DNA from: Beijerinckiaceae bacterium
GTDB taxonomy: Bacteria > Pseudomonadota > Alphaproteobacteria > Rhizobiales > Beijerinckiaceae
Length of the DNA: 64,000 bases
NCBI GenBank assembly: GCA_009773635.1
Contig: WSYC01000020.1
Coordinates: 41,571-105,570, forward strand
Direction of reading: 5' to 3'
Below, piece after piece: positions 16,573-26,362 of the stretch. The first letter of the stretch is position 1. The number at the start of each line of letters is the position of its first letter. Below the pieces are notes generated by a model. It saw only the letters and a list, made by a program, of their open reading frames with translations. It had not been told where the DNA came from and made no database searches. The position numbers and the translations under genes were made by a program.

Positions 16573-18909
16573 TCAGCTGCGTGCATCGGGATTGAAGGAC
16601 AGTAGCCGCAGCGCGTTCAGCGTCACGATCACCGTCGCCCCGGTATCGGCGAGGATCGCGATCCACAGGCCGGTGAGGCCAAGCACGCTGGTGACGAGGA
16701 ACACCGCCTTCAGCCCTAATGCGATGGTAATGTTCACGCGGATATTTGCCATCGTGGCCCGCGCCAGCCGGATCAGGCGCGGCACGTCGCTCACGCGGCT
16801 GCGCAGCAGCGCCGCATCGGCGGTTTCGAGCGCGACATCGGTGCCCGAACCCATCGCAACGCCCACCGATGCAGCCGCAAGCGCGGGCGCATCGTTGATG
16901 CCGTCGCCGACCATCATCACACCATCCTCTGCGGCCAGCGATTTGATCGCTTTTACCTTTTCGTCCGGCATGAGTTCGGCCTTGTGTTCCATGCCGAGAC
17001 TGCCGGCAATAGCCGCGCCGGTGCGCGTATTATCGCCGGTCAGCATCACCGAACCGATGCCGAGCGCTTTGAGCTCAGTGATGGCAGTTCGTGCATCCTC
17101 GCGCGGCTCATCGCGCAAGGCCATCAGTCCGATGACGTCACCTGCCCTGAACACGGCGGCGACCGTTTTGCCTTCGGCTTCAAGCGCTTCCGCTGCTGCC
17201 TTGACCTCGGCGGACAGGGAGCCGATCTCGGCTGCAAAACGCGGCGAGCCGACAAAGACGGATTGCCCGTCGATCTTGGCCTCGACGCCTCTTCCGACAA
17301 TCGCCTTGGCCTCCGTTGCCGGGCGGGCTTTTACGCCACGCGACTCGGCTATACCCAGAATGGCTTCCGCCAACGGGTGGCTTGATCCGGTCTCGACCCC
17401 GGCGGCGAGCGCGAGCAATTCGCTCTCCTCGACCCCGAAGGCGCGGATATCGGTCACGACAGGCTTGCCGATGGTCAGCGTGCCGGTCTTGTCGAAGGCC
17501 ACGGTCTTCACGCGGGCAAGATTTTCAATGACAACTCCGCCCTTCATCAGAAGGCCGCGCCGGGCACCGGTCGAGAGCGCCGAGGCAATGGAGGCCGGCA
17601 CCGAGATCACCAGCGCGCAGGGGCAGCCAATCAGCAGCAGCGCCAGCGCGCGATAGATCCAGGTGTTCCAGTCCCCGCCGAGCGCGAGTGGTGGCACCAG
17701 GGCGACGAGGATCGCGAGGCCGACAATGGCCGGCATGTAGATGCGGCTGAACCGATCGATGAAGCGCTCGGTTGGCGCGCGGGCCTCCTGCGCCTCCTCG
17801 ACCAGCCGGATGATGCGGGCGATGGTGTTGTCCTCCGCCGCCTTGGTCACCTTCACCCGCAGCACTGCCTCGCGGTTGATCGAGCCGGCGAAGACCGGTT
17901 CGCCGACGGTCTTCGTTTTTGGCACGGATTCGCCGGTGACCGGGGATTCGTCGATGCCGGAGGTGCCGTCCGTTATCTCGCCATCGGCGGGGATGCGGTC
18001 GCCGGGGCGCACGAGCAGCACCTGCCCAATGGCGAGCGTCGCGGCATCGACCTGACGCGTCACCCCGTCCTCCTCGATGATTGCCGTTTTTGGAACGAGA
18101 TCACCGAGCGCCTTGATGCTGGCCCGGGCGCGGTTGGCCGCCACGCCTTCGAGCACTTCGCCTACCGCGAACAGGAACACCACCAGCGCCGCTTCCTCCG
18201 CCGCGCCAATGACCAGCGCGCCGGCGGCCGCGATGCTCATCAGCATCTCGATGGTGAAAGGCATCCCTGCGCGCAGGGCGGCGAAAGCCCGCCGCGCAAC
18301 CGGCGCGACACCGATCAGGCATGCGGCAATGAAGGCCCAGTTGGCGATGGCGGGCACGACAAGGTTGGCCCCCCAGGCGGCGGCGAGCAGTGCGCCGGTG
18401 CCGAGCACCAGCCTGCCCTTGCCGGTCTGATACCAGCTCACGCCAGCCGGCGTGACCTCGTGGATATGGCCGGGCAGGCCATGACCAGTATCTGCTTTTG
18501 GGCCTGATGCGGATTTTGCTTCCGTCTTCTTGCCCTCGCCATGCGCAGGAGCGTGGGTGTGTTTATGAGCATTCCCACCGTCCTTGCCCTCATGCTTGTG
18601 ACCATCGTCGTGATCGTGGCCACACCCGCATGAATCTGGCTTGGCTTCCAGTGAAGGAGCAGCAGGCTTCGCGATGGCCTGCATGGAATAGCCGAGGCTA
18701 GAGACCTGCTTCTCGATCGACGCCCGCGATGTCCGGCTTTCGTCGAGCAACAGCGTGAGGGTTTCGGTCATCACCGATAGACGAACATCGGAGACGCCAG
18801 GCATTCGCCCGACCGCGCTGCGGATTTTCGCCGCGCAGCCCGCGCAATCCATGCCGCCAACTTTCCAGGATAGCGGGCCGGTGGCGGATTCGGGCGTTGC
18901 GACGGACAT
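16573..18909 (-). CDS. Zn/Cd/Pb-type heavy-metal P-type ATPase
   Basis: 778 residues. The N-terminal heavy-metal domain holds GGMDCAGC (Cys22, Cys25), followed by a His-rich linker (CGCGHDHDDGHKHEGKDGG, then HKHTHAPAHG). Core motifs: TGES, IGCPCALVIS in the membrane (CPC), the phosphorylation site DKTGTLTIGKP, SSHPLAEAI and GDGINDAPALA. The set fits the PIB-2 (ZntA/CadA/PbrA) group exporting Zn2+, Cd2+ or Pb2+. ATG 18909 follows an AAGGGAA site. The promoter is of MerR type and the regulator gene is divergent. Confidence 0.95.
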   Translation of the reverse strand: MSVATPESATGPLSWKVGGMDCAGCAAKIRSAVGRMPGVSDVRLSVMTETLTLLLDESRTSRASIEKQVSSLGYSMQAIAKPAAPSLEAKPDSCGCGHDHDDGHKHEGKDGGNAHKHTHAPAHGEGKKTEAKSASGPKADTGHGLPGHIHEVTPAGVSWYQTGKGRLVLGTGALLAAAWGANLVVPAIANWAFIAACLIGVAPVARRAFAALRAGMPFTIEMLMSIAAAGALVIGAAEEAALVVFLFAVGEVLEGVAANRARASIKALGDLVPKTAIIEEDGVTRQVDAATLAIGQVLLVRPGDRIPADGEITDGTSGIDESPVTGESVPKTKTVGEPVFAGSINREAVLRVKVTKAAEDNTIARIIRLVEEAQEARAPTERFIDRFSRIYMPAIVGLAILVALVPPLALGGDWNTWIYRALALLLIGCPCALVISVPASIASALSTGARRGLLMKGGVVIENLARVKTVAFDKTGTLTIGKPVVTDIRAFGVEESELLALAAGVETGSSHPLAEAILGIAESRGVKARPATEAKAIVGRGVEAKIDGQSVFVGSPRFAAEIGSLSAEVKAAAEALEAEGKTVAAVFRAGDVIGLMALRDEPREDARTAITELKALGIGSVMLTGDNTRTGAAIAGSLGMEHKAELMPDEKVKAIKSLAAEDGVMMVGDGINDAPALAAASVGVAMGSGTDVALETADAALLRSRVSDVPRLIRLARATMANIRVNITIALGLKAVFLVTSVLGLTGLWIAILADTGATVIVTLNALRLLSFNPDARS

Positions 18910-18941
18910 GGATTTTCCCTTGATAAAGTTCTCAAGCTCTC

Positions 18942-18972
18942 TATCTACAAGCTCTAGCAACTACAGCTTCAA
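18942..18972 (-). promoter_or_regulatory. PbrR/CadR-type promoter of the P-type ATPase operon
   Basis: Reading leftward, -35 TTGAAG (18972-18967) and -10 TAGATA (18947-18942) are 19 bases apart, and the spacer carries the dyad CTGTAG-TTG-CTAGAG (18966-18952). This layout, with an over-long spacer and CTNTAG/CTANAG arms, is typical of PbrR/CadR-activated promoters. Confidence 0.75.
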
Positions 18973-18982
18973 GAGAAAAATC

Positions 18983-19453
18983 ATGCCTGATGCAGGAAAA
19001 ATCCGAATGCCTGTTGCGGAGCGGGTGATGCCGATTGGCGCACTCGCGGAGCAAACCGGCGTCAAGGTCGAGACGATCCGGTACTATGAGCAGGTCGGTC
19101 TTTTGCCGGAACCGGAGCGATCGGAAGGCAATCAGCGGCGCTATGGCCGCCGTCATCGAGAACGACTGGCCTTCATAAAGCATGCGCGCGATCTCGGTTT
19201 TACCGTCGAGAGCATCCGGGCGCTCCTCAGGCTTTCCGACAAGCCGGACATGGCCTGCGACGATGCCCATGCCATCGCCAGCGCGCATCTCGGCGATGTC
19301 CGCGACAAGATCGCCCGGTTACGCCTACTCGAAGGGGAACTCCAGAGGATCGCGACATCCTGCGCCGGCGGTGTCAGCGCCTGCGATTGCGCCATCATCG
19401 AGGCCCTCGCCGATCACGGGCAATGTCATCACGAGCATGGGCGCGCTGGATAG
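18983..19453 (+). CDS. MerR-family Pb/Cd/Zn regulator (PbrR/CadR type)
   Basis: 156 residues. Winged helix PIGALAEQTGVKVETIRYYEQVGLL, then NQRRYGRRHRERLAFIKHARDLGF. The metal site shows DMACDDAHAI at the start of the long dimer helix and CAGGVSACDCAIIEAL at the C-terminal loop, as in PbrR/CadR, plus a trailing His/Cys tail (GQCHHEHG). Divergent from the CPC ATPase with a matching dyad between them. The metal is one of Pb, Cd or Zn; the sequence does not decide. Confidence 0.88.
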   Translation: MPDAGKIRMPVAERVMPIGALAEQTGVKVETIRYYEQVGLLPEPERSEGNQRRYGRRHRERLAFIKHARDLGFTVESIRALLRLSDKPDMACDDAHAIASAHLGDVRDKIARLRLLEGELQRIATSCAGGVSACDCAIIEALADHGQCHHEHGRAG

Positions 19454-19474
19454 GGATGCCCATCTGCACCCGGG

Positions 19475-22400
19475 CTATTCCAAAGGCTTGCCTGCACCAA
19501 CCCCAATCCCTTTCACAATCCCATAGATCGCCGGAATGACGATAAGCGTGAGCAGTGTCGATGAGATCATGCCGCCGATCATCGGCACCGCGATGCGCTG
19601 CATGATCTCCGAGCCCGCGCCGGTGCTCCAGAGGATCGGGATCAGCCCGGCCATGATGGCGATGACCGTCATCATCTTGGGCCGGACGCGCTCAACCGCG
19701 CCGATCATGATCGCACGGTGAAGGTCAACGTGAATGAAAGGTCGACCTTCAGCGATACAAGCCGCCTTTGCCTCCTTCATCGCGTGATCGAGATAGATCA
19801 GCATGATGACGCCGGTTTCTGCTGCTACCCCCGCAAGCGCGATGAAGCCGACAGCCACAGCAACCGACATGTTGAACCCCATCCACCACATCAGCCACAA
19901 CCCGCCGATGAGTGCGAAGGGCAGCGACAACATGACGATGAGGGTTTCGGTGAGTGCCCGGAAATTGAGATAGAGCAGCAGGAAGATGATCATCAGCGTG
20001 AACGGCACGACGATCTTGAGCCGCGCCTCCGCGCGTTCGAGATATTCGAATTGTCCGCTCCATTGCACATAGGTTCCGGGCGAAAACTTCACTTTCCTGG
20101 CCACCGCAGCCCGCGCCTCCTCGACATAGCCACCGAGATCGCGCCCGGCCATATCAACGAAAATATAGACTGCAAGCTGGCCGTTTTCGGTGCGGATTGC
20201 GGTCGCTCCGCGTGTGAGCTTCACCTCCGCCACAGCGCCGAGCGGCACGAAGCCGCCTTTCGGCAGGGGAACCTGAACCTCGGTCGCAATCGCCTGCGGG
20301 CTTGAACGCAGATCGCGTGGGTAGCGAATATTGATGCTGTAACGCTCGCGACCCTCGATCGTGCTGGTGACACTCTCGCCGCCGAGCGCGGAGGCGATGA
20401 CATCCTGAACATCGCCGATCGTCAGCCCGTAGCGCCCGAGCTCGGCGCGATCGGGTACGATATCGAGGTAATAGCCGCCGATGACGCGCTCGGCATAGGC
20501 GCTCGATGTGCCGGGAACCGCCTTCACGACAGCCTCGACCTGCCGCGAGAGCGCTTCGATCTCCGCAAGATCGGGGCCGAAGACCTTGATGCCGACGGGG
20601 GTGCGGATGCCGGTCGCCAGCATGTCGATGCGGGCGCGGATCGGCATCGTCCAGGCATTGGAAACGCCGGGGAATTGCAATGCCTTGTCCATCTCGGCCC
20701 GGAGGCGTTCCGTGGTGAGGCCCGGCCTCCATTCGGATTTCGGCTTGAGGTTGATGATCGTTTCGAACATCTCCATCGGTGCAGGATCGGTCGCGGTCAG
20801 CGCCCTCCCGGCCTTGCCGAAGACCGATGCGACCTCGGGGAAGGATTTGATGATCCGGTCCTGCATCTGAAGGAGTTCCGCCGCTTTCGTTACGGAAAGG
20901 CCGGGCAAGGTCGTCGGCATATACATCAAGGTGCCCTCATCGAGGCTGGGCATGAATTCCGAGCCGATCTGCCGGGCCGGCCAAAGGCTGGCACCGAGAA
21001 TGAGGAGTGCGATGAGGATCGTCAGTGTCTTGGCCTTGAGCACGCCCGCGATCACCGGGCGGTAAATCCAGATCAGGAAGCGGTTGATCGGGTTCTTGTG
21101 CTCGGGGATGATTTTCCCGCGCACGAAGATCACCATCAGAGCCGGCACCAGCGTCAACGAAAGGAACGCCGCCGCCGCCATCGCGAAGGTTTTCGTGAAG
21201 GCGAGCGGGCTGAAGAGCCGCCCTTCCTGCGCCTCCAGCGTGAAGATTGGCAGGAAGGAGACGGTGATGATCAGGAGGCTGAAAAAGAGGGCTGGCCCGA
21301 CTTCGCTCGCGGCTTCGATAAGAATCTCGACACGCGATTTGCCCTCTGGCGCGCGCTCAAGGTGCTTGTGCGCATTCTCGATCATCACGATCGCCGCGTC
21401 GATCATCGCGCCGATTGCGATGGCGATCCCGCCAAGGCTCATGATGTTTGAACCAAGACCGATGAACTTCATCGCCGCGAAACTGATGAGGATGCCGACG
21501 GGCAGCATCAGGATCGCAACCAGGGCGCTTCTGAGATGGAGAAGGAACACGACACAAACCAGCGCGACGATGGCCATTTCCTCGATGAGTGTTGTTTTCA
21601 GGGTTTCGATGGCGCGGTTGATCAGTTCGGAGCGATCATAGACAGGGACGATCTCCACGCCCTTCGGCAGGCTCGGCAGGATTTCAGAGAGCCGCGCCTT
21701 GGCACTGGCAATCACCGAAAGCGCATTGGCACCGAACCGCTGGATGACAATGCCGCTCGCGACCTCGCCCTCGCCGTTGAGTTCGGCAATGCCGCGCCGC
21801 TCGTCCGGCCCGAGTTCCACACGGGCGACATCGCCAAGGCGCAGCGGCACCCCGGCTTCGCTTTTGAGGGTGATGCTCTCGATATCCGCGATGCTCCGTA
21901 GATACCCGCGCCCGCGTACCATGAACTCGAATTCGGAGAGTTCGAGGCTACGCCCGCCGATATCGGCATTGCTGGCCCTGAGCACCTCTCGGATGCGGGA
22001 AACGGGGATGCCGAGCGCACGAAGCCGGTTCGGATCGACCACCACATTATACTGTTTCACAAAGCCGCCGACCGCAGCCACTTCGGCAACGCCTTCGGCT
22101 TTCGCTGCGGCAAAGCGGAGTTTCCAGTCCTGCAAGCTGCGGGTTTCGGCAAGGTTCATATCTTTGGCGATAACCGCGTATTGATAGACCCAACCCACGC
22201 CGGTCGCATCCGGACCGAGGGTCGGCGTCACGCCGGTGGGAAGCCGCCGGGACGCGGCATTGAGGTATTCGAGCACGCGGCTTCGCGCCCAATACGGGTC
22301 CGTGCCGTCCTCGAAGATCACATAGACGAAGGAAACGCCGAAGAACGAGAACCCCCGCACCACCTTCGATTTTGGCACGGTGAGCATGGCGGTGGTGAGC

Positions 22401-22603
22401 GGATAGGTTACCTGATCCTCAACCACCTGCGGACCCTGCCCGGCATACTCGGTATAGACGATCACCTGCACGTCCGAGAGGTCGGGGATGGCGTCCAAAG
22501 GCAGGTTGCGCAGCGAATAAAGCCCCGCCGCAATTGCGAACACCGTGCCGATCAACACCAGCATCAGATTGCGCGACGACCAGGAAATGAGCCTGATAGT
22601 CAT
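19475..22603 (-). CDS. cusA: CusA-type heavy-metal RND efflux pump
   Basis: 1042 residues, the usual length for heavy-metal RND pumps, with twelve membrane helices and two periplasmic domains. Diagnostic stretches include NLPLDAIPDLSDVQVIVYTEY, GIAIAIGAMIDAAIVMIENAHKH and IRARIDMLATGIRTPVGIKVFG; the RIDMLxTGI segment is characteristic of the Cu+/Ag+ (CusA) branch, and with CusB, CusF and FixH alongside I favour copper/silver. It exports ions from the periplasm across the outer membrane. It overlaps cusB by four bases. Confidence 0.93.
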   Translation of the reverse strand: MTIRLISWSSRNLMLVLIGTVFAIAAGLYSLRNLPLDAIPDLSDVQVIVYTEYAGQGPQVVEDQVTYPLTTAMLTVPKSKVVRGFSFFGVSFVYVIFEDGTDPYWARSRVLEYLNAASRRLPTGVTPTLGPDATGVGWVYQYAVIAKDMNLAETRSLQDWKLRFAAAKAEGVAEVAAVGGFVKQYNVVVDPNRLRALGIPVSRIREVLRASNADIGGRSLELSEFEFMVRGRGYLRSIADIESITLKSEAGVPLRLGDVARVELGPDERRGIAELNGEGEVASGIVIQRFGANALSVIASAKARLSEILPSLPKGVEIVPVYDRSELINRAIETLKTTLIEEMAIVALVCVVFLLHLRSALVAILMLPVGILISFAAMKFIGLGSNIMSLGGIAIAIGAMIDAAIVMIENAHKHLERAPEGKSRVEILIEAASEVGPALFFSLLIITVSFLPIFTLEAQEGRLFSPLAFTKTFAMAAAAFLSLTLVPALMVIFVRGKIIPEHKNPINRFLIWIYRPVIAGVLKAKTLTILIALLILGASLWPARQIGSEFMPSLDEGTLMYMPTTLPGLSVTKAAELLQMQDRIIKSFPEVASVFGKAGRALTATDPAPMEMFETIINLKPKSEWRPGLTTERLRAEMDKALQFPGVSNAWTMPIRARIDMLATGIRTPVGIKVFGPDLAEIEALSRQVEAVVKAVPGTSSAYAERVIGGYYLDIVPDRAELGRYGLTIGDVQDVIASALGGESVTSTIEGRERYSINIRYPRDLRSSPQAIATEVQVPLPKGGFVPLGAVAEVKLTRGATAIRTENGQLAVYIFVDMAGRDLGGYVEEARAAVARKVKFSPGTYVQWSGQFEYLERAEARLKIVVPFTLMIIFLLLYLNFRALTETLIVMLSLPFALIGGLWLMWWMGFNMSVAVAVGFIALAGVAAETGVIMLIYLDHAMKEAKAACIAEGRPFIHVDLHRAIMIGAVERVRPKMMTVIAIMAGLIPILWSTGAGSEIMQRIAVPMIGGMISSTLLTLIVIPAIYGIVKGIGVGAGKPLE

Positions 22604-24048
22604 GGCTTCTTCTCCTGCTTATTTGCTTCGTTTTTATTCACCTCATTGGCCATCATCAGGTTCTGGAGCGCGGCCTTGAGGTTGCTTTCGGCGTCGATCA
22701 GGAAATTCGCCGCGACAACGACGCTGTCGCCTTCCGCCACGCCATCAAGGATTTCGACAAGGCCGGCGCCACGAAGCCCGGTTTTGACCTCGCGCGGCTC
22801 GAACCGGCCTTCCCCGCGGTCGATGATCACAATCTTGCGGGTACCGCTGTCGATCACGGCACTGTCGGGCACGGTGATTTGAGGAACCACCTCCCCGGCT
22901 TCGATCTCGACCTCGGCATACATGTTCGGGAGCAGCACAAGATCGGGGTTGGCGATCTCGATCCTGACGCGCGCCGCACGGGTTTCGAGGCTGACCTGCG
23001 GGTAGATCAGAGAAATTCTGCCCGAAAACTGGAGATCCGGACGGTGCCGCACCCGGATCACTGCTTCTGCGCCAAGGCGCAAGGAAGCAAGCCCATGCTC
23101 CGGCACATCCGCCAGCACCCAGAGTTTCGAGATATCGGCGATGCGGAACAAAGTCGCGCCCGCCGCCATCTTCATGCCCTCGACGGCATTGCGTTCGAGC
23201 ACGATTCCGTCGCGCGGTGCCCGCCAGACCATGTTCGGCGGCACCTTGCGGGTTCTCTCGATCTCTCCGATCACTTCAGGCGGCACGCCAAGGTTTTCGA
23301 GGCGCTTGCGCGCCCCGCCTGTTGCTGCTGCCGGCGAGTTGCTGCTCAGCTCGGTGATGAACTGCGCCGCCGCCGCCACGATCTCGGTCGAGAACAGCGT
23401 GACGAGCGGATGGTTCTTGTCTACCCGCTCGCCGGTCGTCACTGTCGCCACCTTCTCGACGAAGGTATCAACCCGCGCCGAAAGCACGGTGATCAGCCGC
23501 TCGTCGAGTGCCACGATCCCCGGAGCGCGGAACATCTGCGTGATCTTCTGGCGTAGAGCCGGCACCGAGCGGACACCCGTGCGCTGGACCTTGCCGGGCG
23601 AGAGCTTGACGATAGCGCTCTCATCCTCGTCGCCGTCATAGACGGGGATATAATCCATCCCCATGGAATCCTTCTTCGGCACCAGCGAAGTATCCGGCAA
23701 CCCCATCGGATTGCGGTAGAAGCGGATTTTGCTCGACCCCTTTGCTGAATTTCCAGCCTCTGCTTTTACGGGAACAGGATCAAAACCTACATCCTCGCTC
23801 GCGAGCACTGGCAGGAAGGCTTGGCCTTTTGCATTCTGTTTGGGTTCAGAGGCATAGAAGGGCCCATCCGGGTCGCGATAATAGAGGATAGCTCCCGTCG
23901 GAGATGAGGAAGCCTGGCTCGATGTCGGCATGGATAAGAGTGGCAAATGGGTCGATAGCGCGAAACCGCGCTGTCCTGCCCAATATCCTCCCGTCCCTGC
24001 CGCCATAATGGCGGCCAGGATGAGGGTCCTGGAAAGGGCTCTGTTCAT
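22600..24048 (-). CDS. cusB: CusB-type periplasmic adaptor
   Basis: 482 residues from ATG 24048, with an N-terminal anchor. Two heavy-metal-binding YHS-like/CusB repeats are visible: ILYYRDPDGPFYASEPKQ... and IRFYRNPMGLPDTSLVPKKDSMGMDYIPVYDGD. A coiled-coil hairpin and beta-barrel follow (KMAAGATLFRIADISKLWVLADV, FSGRISLIYPQVSLETRAARVRIEI). It links CusA to an outer-membrane factor, which in this island is the frameshifted gene at 27823-29288. It overlaps both neighbours by ATGA. Confidence 0.92.
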   Translation of the reverse strand: MNRALSRTLILAAIMAAGTGGYWAGQRGFALSTHLPLLSMPTSSQASSSPTGAILYYRDPDGPFYASEPKQNAKGQAFLPVLASEDVGFDPVPVKAEAGNSAKGSSKIRFYRNPMGLPDTSLVPKKDSMGMDYIPVYDGDEDESAIVKLSPGKVQRTGVRSVPALRQKITQMFRAPGIVALDERLITVLSARVDTFVEKVATVTTGERVDKNHPLVTLFSTEIVAAAAQFITELSSNSPAAATGGARKRLENLGVPPEVIGEIERTRKVPPNMVWRAPRDGIVLERNAVEGMKMAAGATLFRIADISKLWVLADVPEHGLASLRLGAEAVIRVRHRPDLQFSGRISLIYPQVSLETRAARVRIEIANPDLVLLPNMYAEVEIEAGEVVPQITVPDSAVIDSGTRKIVIIDRGEGRFEPREVKTGLRGAGLVEILDGVAEGDSVVVAANFLIDAESNLKAALQNLMMANEVNKNEANKQEKKP

Positions 24049-24452
24049 TTGACGGCTTTGAGAACGAGTTTGTTTTCGATCGTTCCGGTCTCGCCCTGAA
24101 CCTTCGCGCCGAGCGAGAGCCGCCATCCGCCCTCCATCGAGAGATTCGCCTTGAAGCGGTAGGTGCCGGGTTCGGTCGAGGGGAGCGCCTCGATCTTGGA
24201 GGTCATCATCTCCATGCCGTCGGGGGCCATGTCGATGCGGGTCGCGAAGATCACCGCATCAGGCACAGGCTTGCCGGAACGCTTGTCGATCAGCCTGACC
24301 GTGATGACAGCGCCATCGCCCTGCTTGATCGCGCTCTCGACGAGGCGGAATTCATAGTCCTTGGGGTCGGCTTTGGAGGCATTGAACGAAGCCACGGACA
24401 GAAGAACGGCCAGCGCCGCCGCAATGGCGTGCGTGTGAAAATGAGCTTTCAT
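24045..24452 (-). CDS. FixH-family exported protein
   Basis: 135 residues: signal peptide (HTHAIAAALAVLLSVASFNASKA) and a beta-sandwich with DYEFRLVESAIKQGDGAVITVRLIDKRSGKPVPDAVI and GTYRFKANLSMEGGWRLSLGAKVQG, matching the FixH-like domain often encoded with Cus systems. Its stop overlaps the cusB ATG by four bases. Probably an accessory periplasmic component of the pump; no mechanism is evident. Confidence 0.78.
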   Translation of the reverse strand: MKAHFHTHAIAAALAVLLSVASFNASKADPKDYEFRLVESAIKQGDGAVITVRLIDKRSGKPVPDAVIFATRIDMAPDGMEMMTSKIEALPSTEPGTYRFKANLSMEGGWRLSLGAKVQGETGTIENKLVLKAVK

Positions 24453-24580
24453 GGGTGTTCTCACAAATTCAGGACAGGCTGCACAATGGCAGCAGGAGCC
24501 ACAGCCTCAGGCCACGGCATTTCGCCTGCTCCGGATCAACCAGAACAGCGCGAGCCGACGCAGGTGGCGTCGGCGATGTC

Positions 24581-24922
24581 CTAAATTCGGGGTGGAGGTG
24601 CAGGGGGCGTTATCGTGCGGCGGAGAGCCGCCTCATCCGGGGATGCCCGGTGAATATTCGCACCCGCGTATATATACACCACACGCGCGATGCCGGGGAC
24701 AGCCGCTGGAAAGCATTTTGCCATGCAGAGCGCGAGATACGGGCAGGTCTTCTGGCAATCCGGCATCGCGGGATCAGCGGGCGGGCAGCAATCCATCGGC
24801 TCCATCATGCTGGCCACGTCAACCGGCATCCCGCCACGGGCCGTCGCGGGCAAAGGCGCGACGACAAGTGCGATGATCGTAAGGATCACCAGAAATCGCG
24901 GAAGAAATAACGAGCGGATCAT
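24581..24922 (-). CDS. Cysteine-rich exported hypothetical protein
   Basis: 113 residues with a signal peptide (FLVILTIIALVVAPLPATA) and a cluster of Cys and Met: MMEPMDCCPPADPAMPDCQKTC then LALCMAKCFPA. No family recognised with certainty; it resembles the small DUF2946-like proteins of copper operons. It starts 3 bases after the histidine kinase stop, so it is in the cus regulatory-efflux operon. Confidence 0.65.
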   Translation of the reverse strand: MIRSLFLPRFLVILTIIALVVAPLPATARGGMPVDVASMMEPMDCCPPADPAMPDCQKTCPYLALCMAKCFPAAVPGIARVVYIYAGANIHRASPDEAALRRTITPPAPPPRI

Positions 24923-24925
24923 GGT

Positions 24926-26362
24926 TCAGGATCGCATGTTTTGATGGCCGTGCCCAGACTGAGCGTCTTCACGCTTGCGGGATGTGGGCATTACGGTTTC
25001 CGCCGGTTTAACCGGAAGGCGAACGGAAACCCGCAAGCCGCCGCGCTGCCGATTATGAAGCTCGATCGTGCCGCCATGCTCGGACAGGATCGCCTTGGCG
25101 ATCGTGAGGCCAAGGCCGGTGCCGCCGGTCTGTCGGCTTCTGGAGATTTCAACCCGATAGAAAGGTTCGAACACCTTCTCGAATTCGGCATCCGGAATGC
25201 CGGGCCCATCGTCCAGCACCTCGACGAGGACGTGCGCATCATCGAGTTTGATGTGAACCGTGACCGTGCCGCCGTATTTCAGGGCATTGCCGATGATGTT
25301 CCACAGGGCGCGTTTGACTGCGACGGGCTTGCCGAGCATCGAGGCATGTTCGATTCCCTTCAGACTGATCGATCGGCCACGATCCGCCTCACCATCGACG
25401 ATGGTCCTGAGCATCGTGGCAAGATCGAAGGCTTTGGTTTCATCGCCCGGGACACCCATCCTGAGAAATTCGAGCGTCGAATTGATCATCGCTTCCATTT
25501 CCGCGAGATCGTCATCAATCAGATTGCGGGTCTGCTCGTCGTCGAGCAGCTCGGAGCGCAGCCGCAGCCGGGTGATCGGCGTCCTCAGATCATGACTGAC
25601 GGCAGCGAGAGCCATGGTGCGCTCGGAGACAAGACGCCGCACGCGCTCGCCCATCGTGTTGAAGGCCTTCGCCGCGCGCCGCACCTCAGCGGGGCCGCTT
25701 TCGGAAACCGGGTCACGCGCCTCATCAAGGCTGAATCGTTCGGCGGCAATCGCAAGGTCGCGCAGGGGCCGCGTGACCCATCGAAGCAACAGGATCGCGA
25801 TCAGGATGATGAGCGATCCGACAATTGCAGCGATGGCGAGAATGTTCCCGGCCATGTGATGTGCGGTGCCGAAGGTGGGCGAGGCGAAATTGAGCCAGGT
25901 GCCATCTTCCAGCTTCACCGAGACCAGCAGCATGTGACGGTAGGCATCGCCCTCACCGGCGTTCAATGCGCCATCATCCGCGTATCCCACGCGGAAGGAT
26001 TCTGCACCGAATTCCGGTACGAGCTCCTTCAGCCGCGCTTCCATGGCACGGGACCGCACGGTGACGGGCGCATTGCCCAGCACGAGACTAACCTTGCTCC
26101 AATGCACCTCGAGTGAAGCAGTTGCCAATGCATGCGCCGCCTTGTCGCGCTCAATTTCATCGGGAATGGCGGTGACGGCACGCTTGATAGAGACGATGCG
26201 TTCCGCGAGCCCCTTGTCGCGGGCGGTGGTGGCGAGCCCCTCGGCGCCGACCCGGTAGACCCAGTAACCGACGAGGCTCATAGAGATCAGAGCGCCTGCC
26301 AGGATCATGACCGCACGAACGACAATGGTGTCAGGCAGCCAACGGAAGGATCTCAGCGTCAT
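24926..26362 (-). CDS. Membrane sensor histidine kinase (CusS-like)
   Basis: 478 residues. Two membrane helices (about 15-35 and 180-202) bracket a periplasmic sensor; HAMP domain, H-box AAVSHDLRTPITRLRLRSELL, N-box NIIGNALKYGG, and ATP-binding DDGPGIPD and GGTGLGLTIAKAIL follow. The C-terminus has a short His-containing tail (SGHGHQNMRS). Its start overlaps the response-regulator stop by four bases. By position it senses periplasmic Cu/Ag; the signal itself is inference. Confidence 0.9.
   Translation of the reverse strand: MTLRSFRWLPDTIVVRAVMILAGALISMSLVGYWVYRVGAEGLATTARDKGLAERIVSIKRAVTAIPDEIERDKAAHALATASLEVHWSKVSLVLGNAPVTVRSRAMEARLKELVPEFGAESFRVGYADDGALNAGEGDAYRHMLLVSVKLEDGTWLNFASPTFGTAHHMAGNILAIAAIVGSLIILIAILLLRWVTRPLRDLAIAAERFSLDEARDPVSESGPAEVRRAAKAFNTMGERVRRLVSERTMALAAVSHDLRTPITRLRLRSELLDDEQTRNLIDDDLAEMEAMINSTLEFLRMGVPGDETKAFDLATMLRTIVDGEADRGRSISLKGIEHASMLGKPVAVKRALWNIIGNALKYGGTVTVHIKLDDAHVLVEVLDDGPGIPDAEFEKVFEPFYRVEISRSRQTGGTGLGLTIAKAILSEHGGTIELHNRQRGGLRVSVRLPVKPAETVMPTSRKREDAQSGHGHQNMRS

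Noticed and set aside
16592..17656. Long rightward frame opposite the P-type ATPase
   Set aside because: Shadow of the ATPase coding strand; the translation is Ala/Ser/Pro-rich without domains.
24941..26116. 391-codon rightward frame opposite the histidine kinase
   Set aside because: The bottom strand carries a clear kinase with all motifs; the opposite frame has none.
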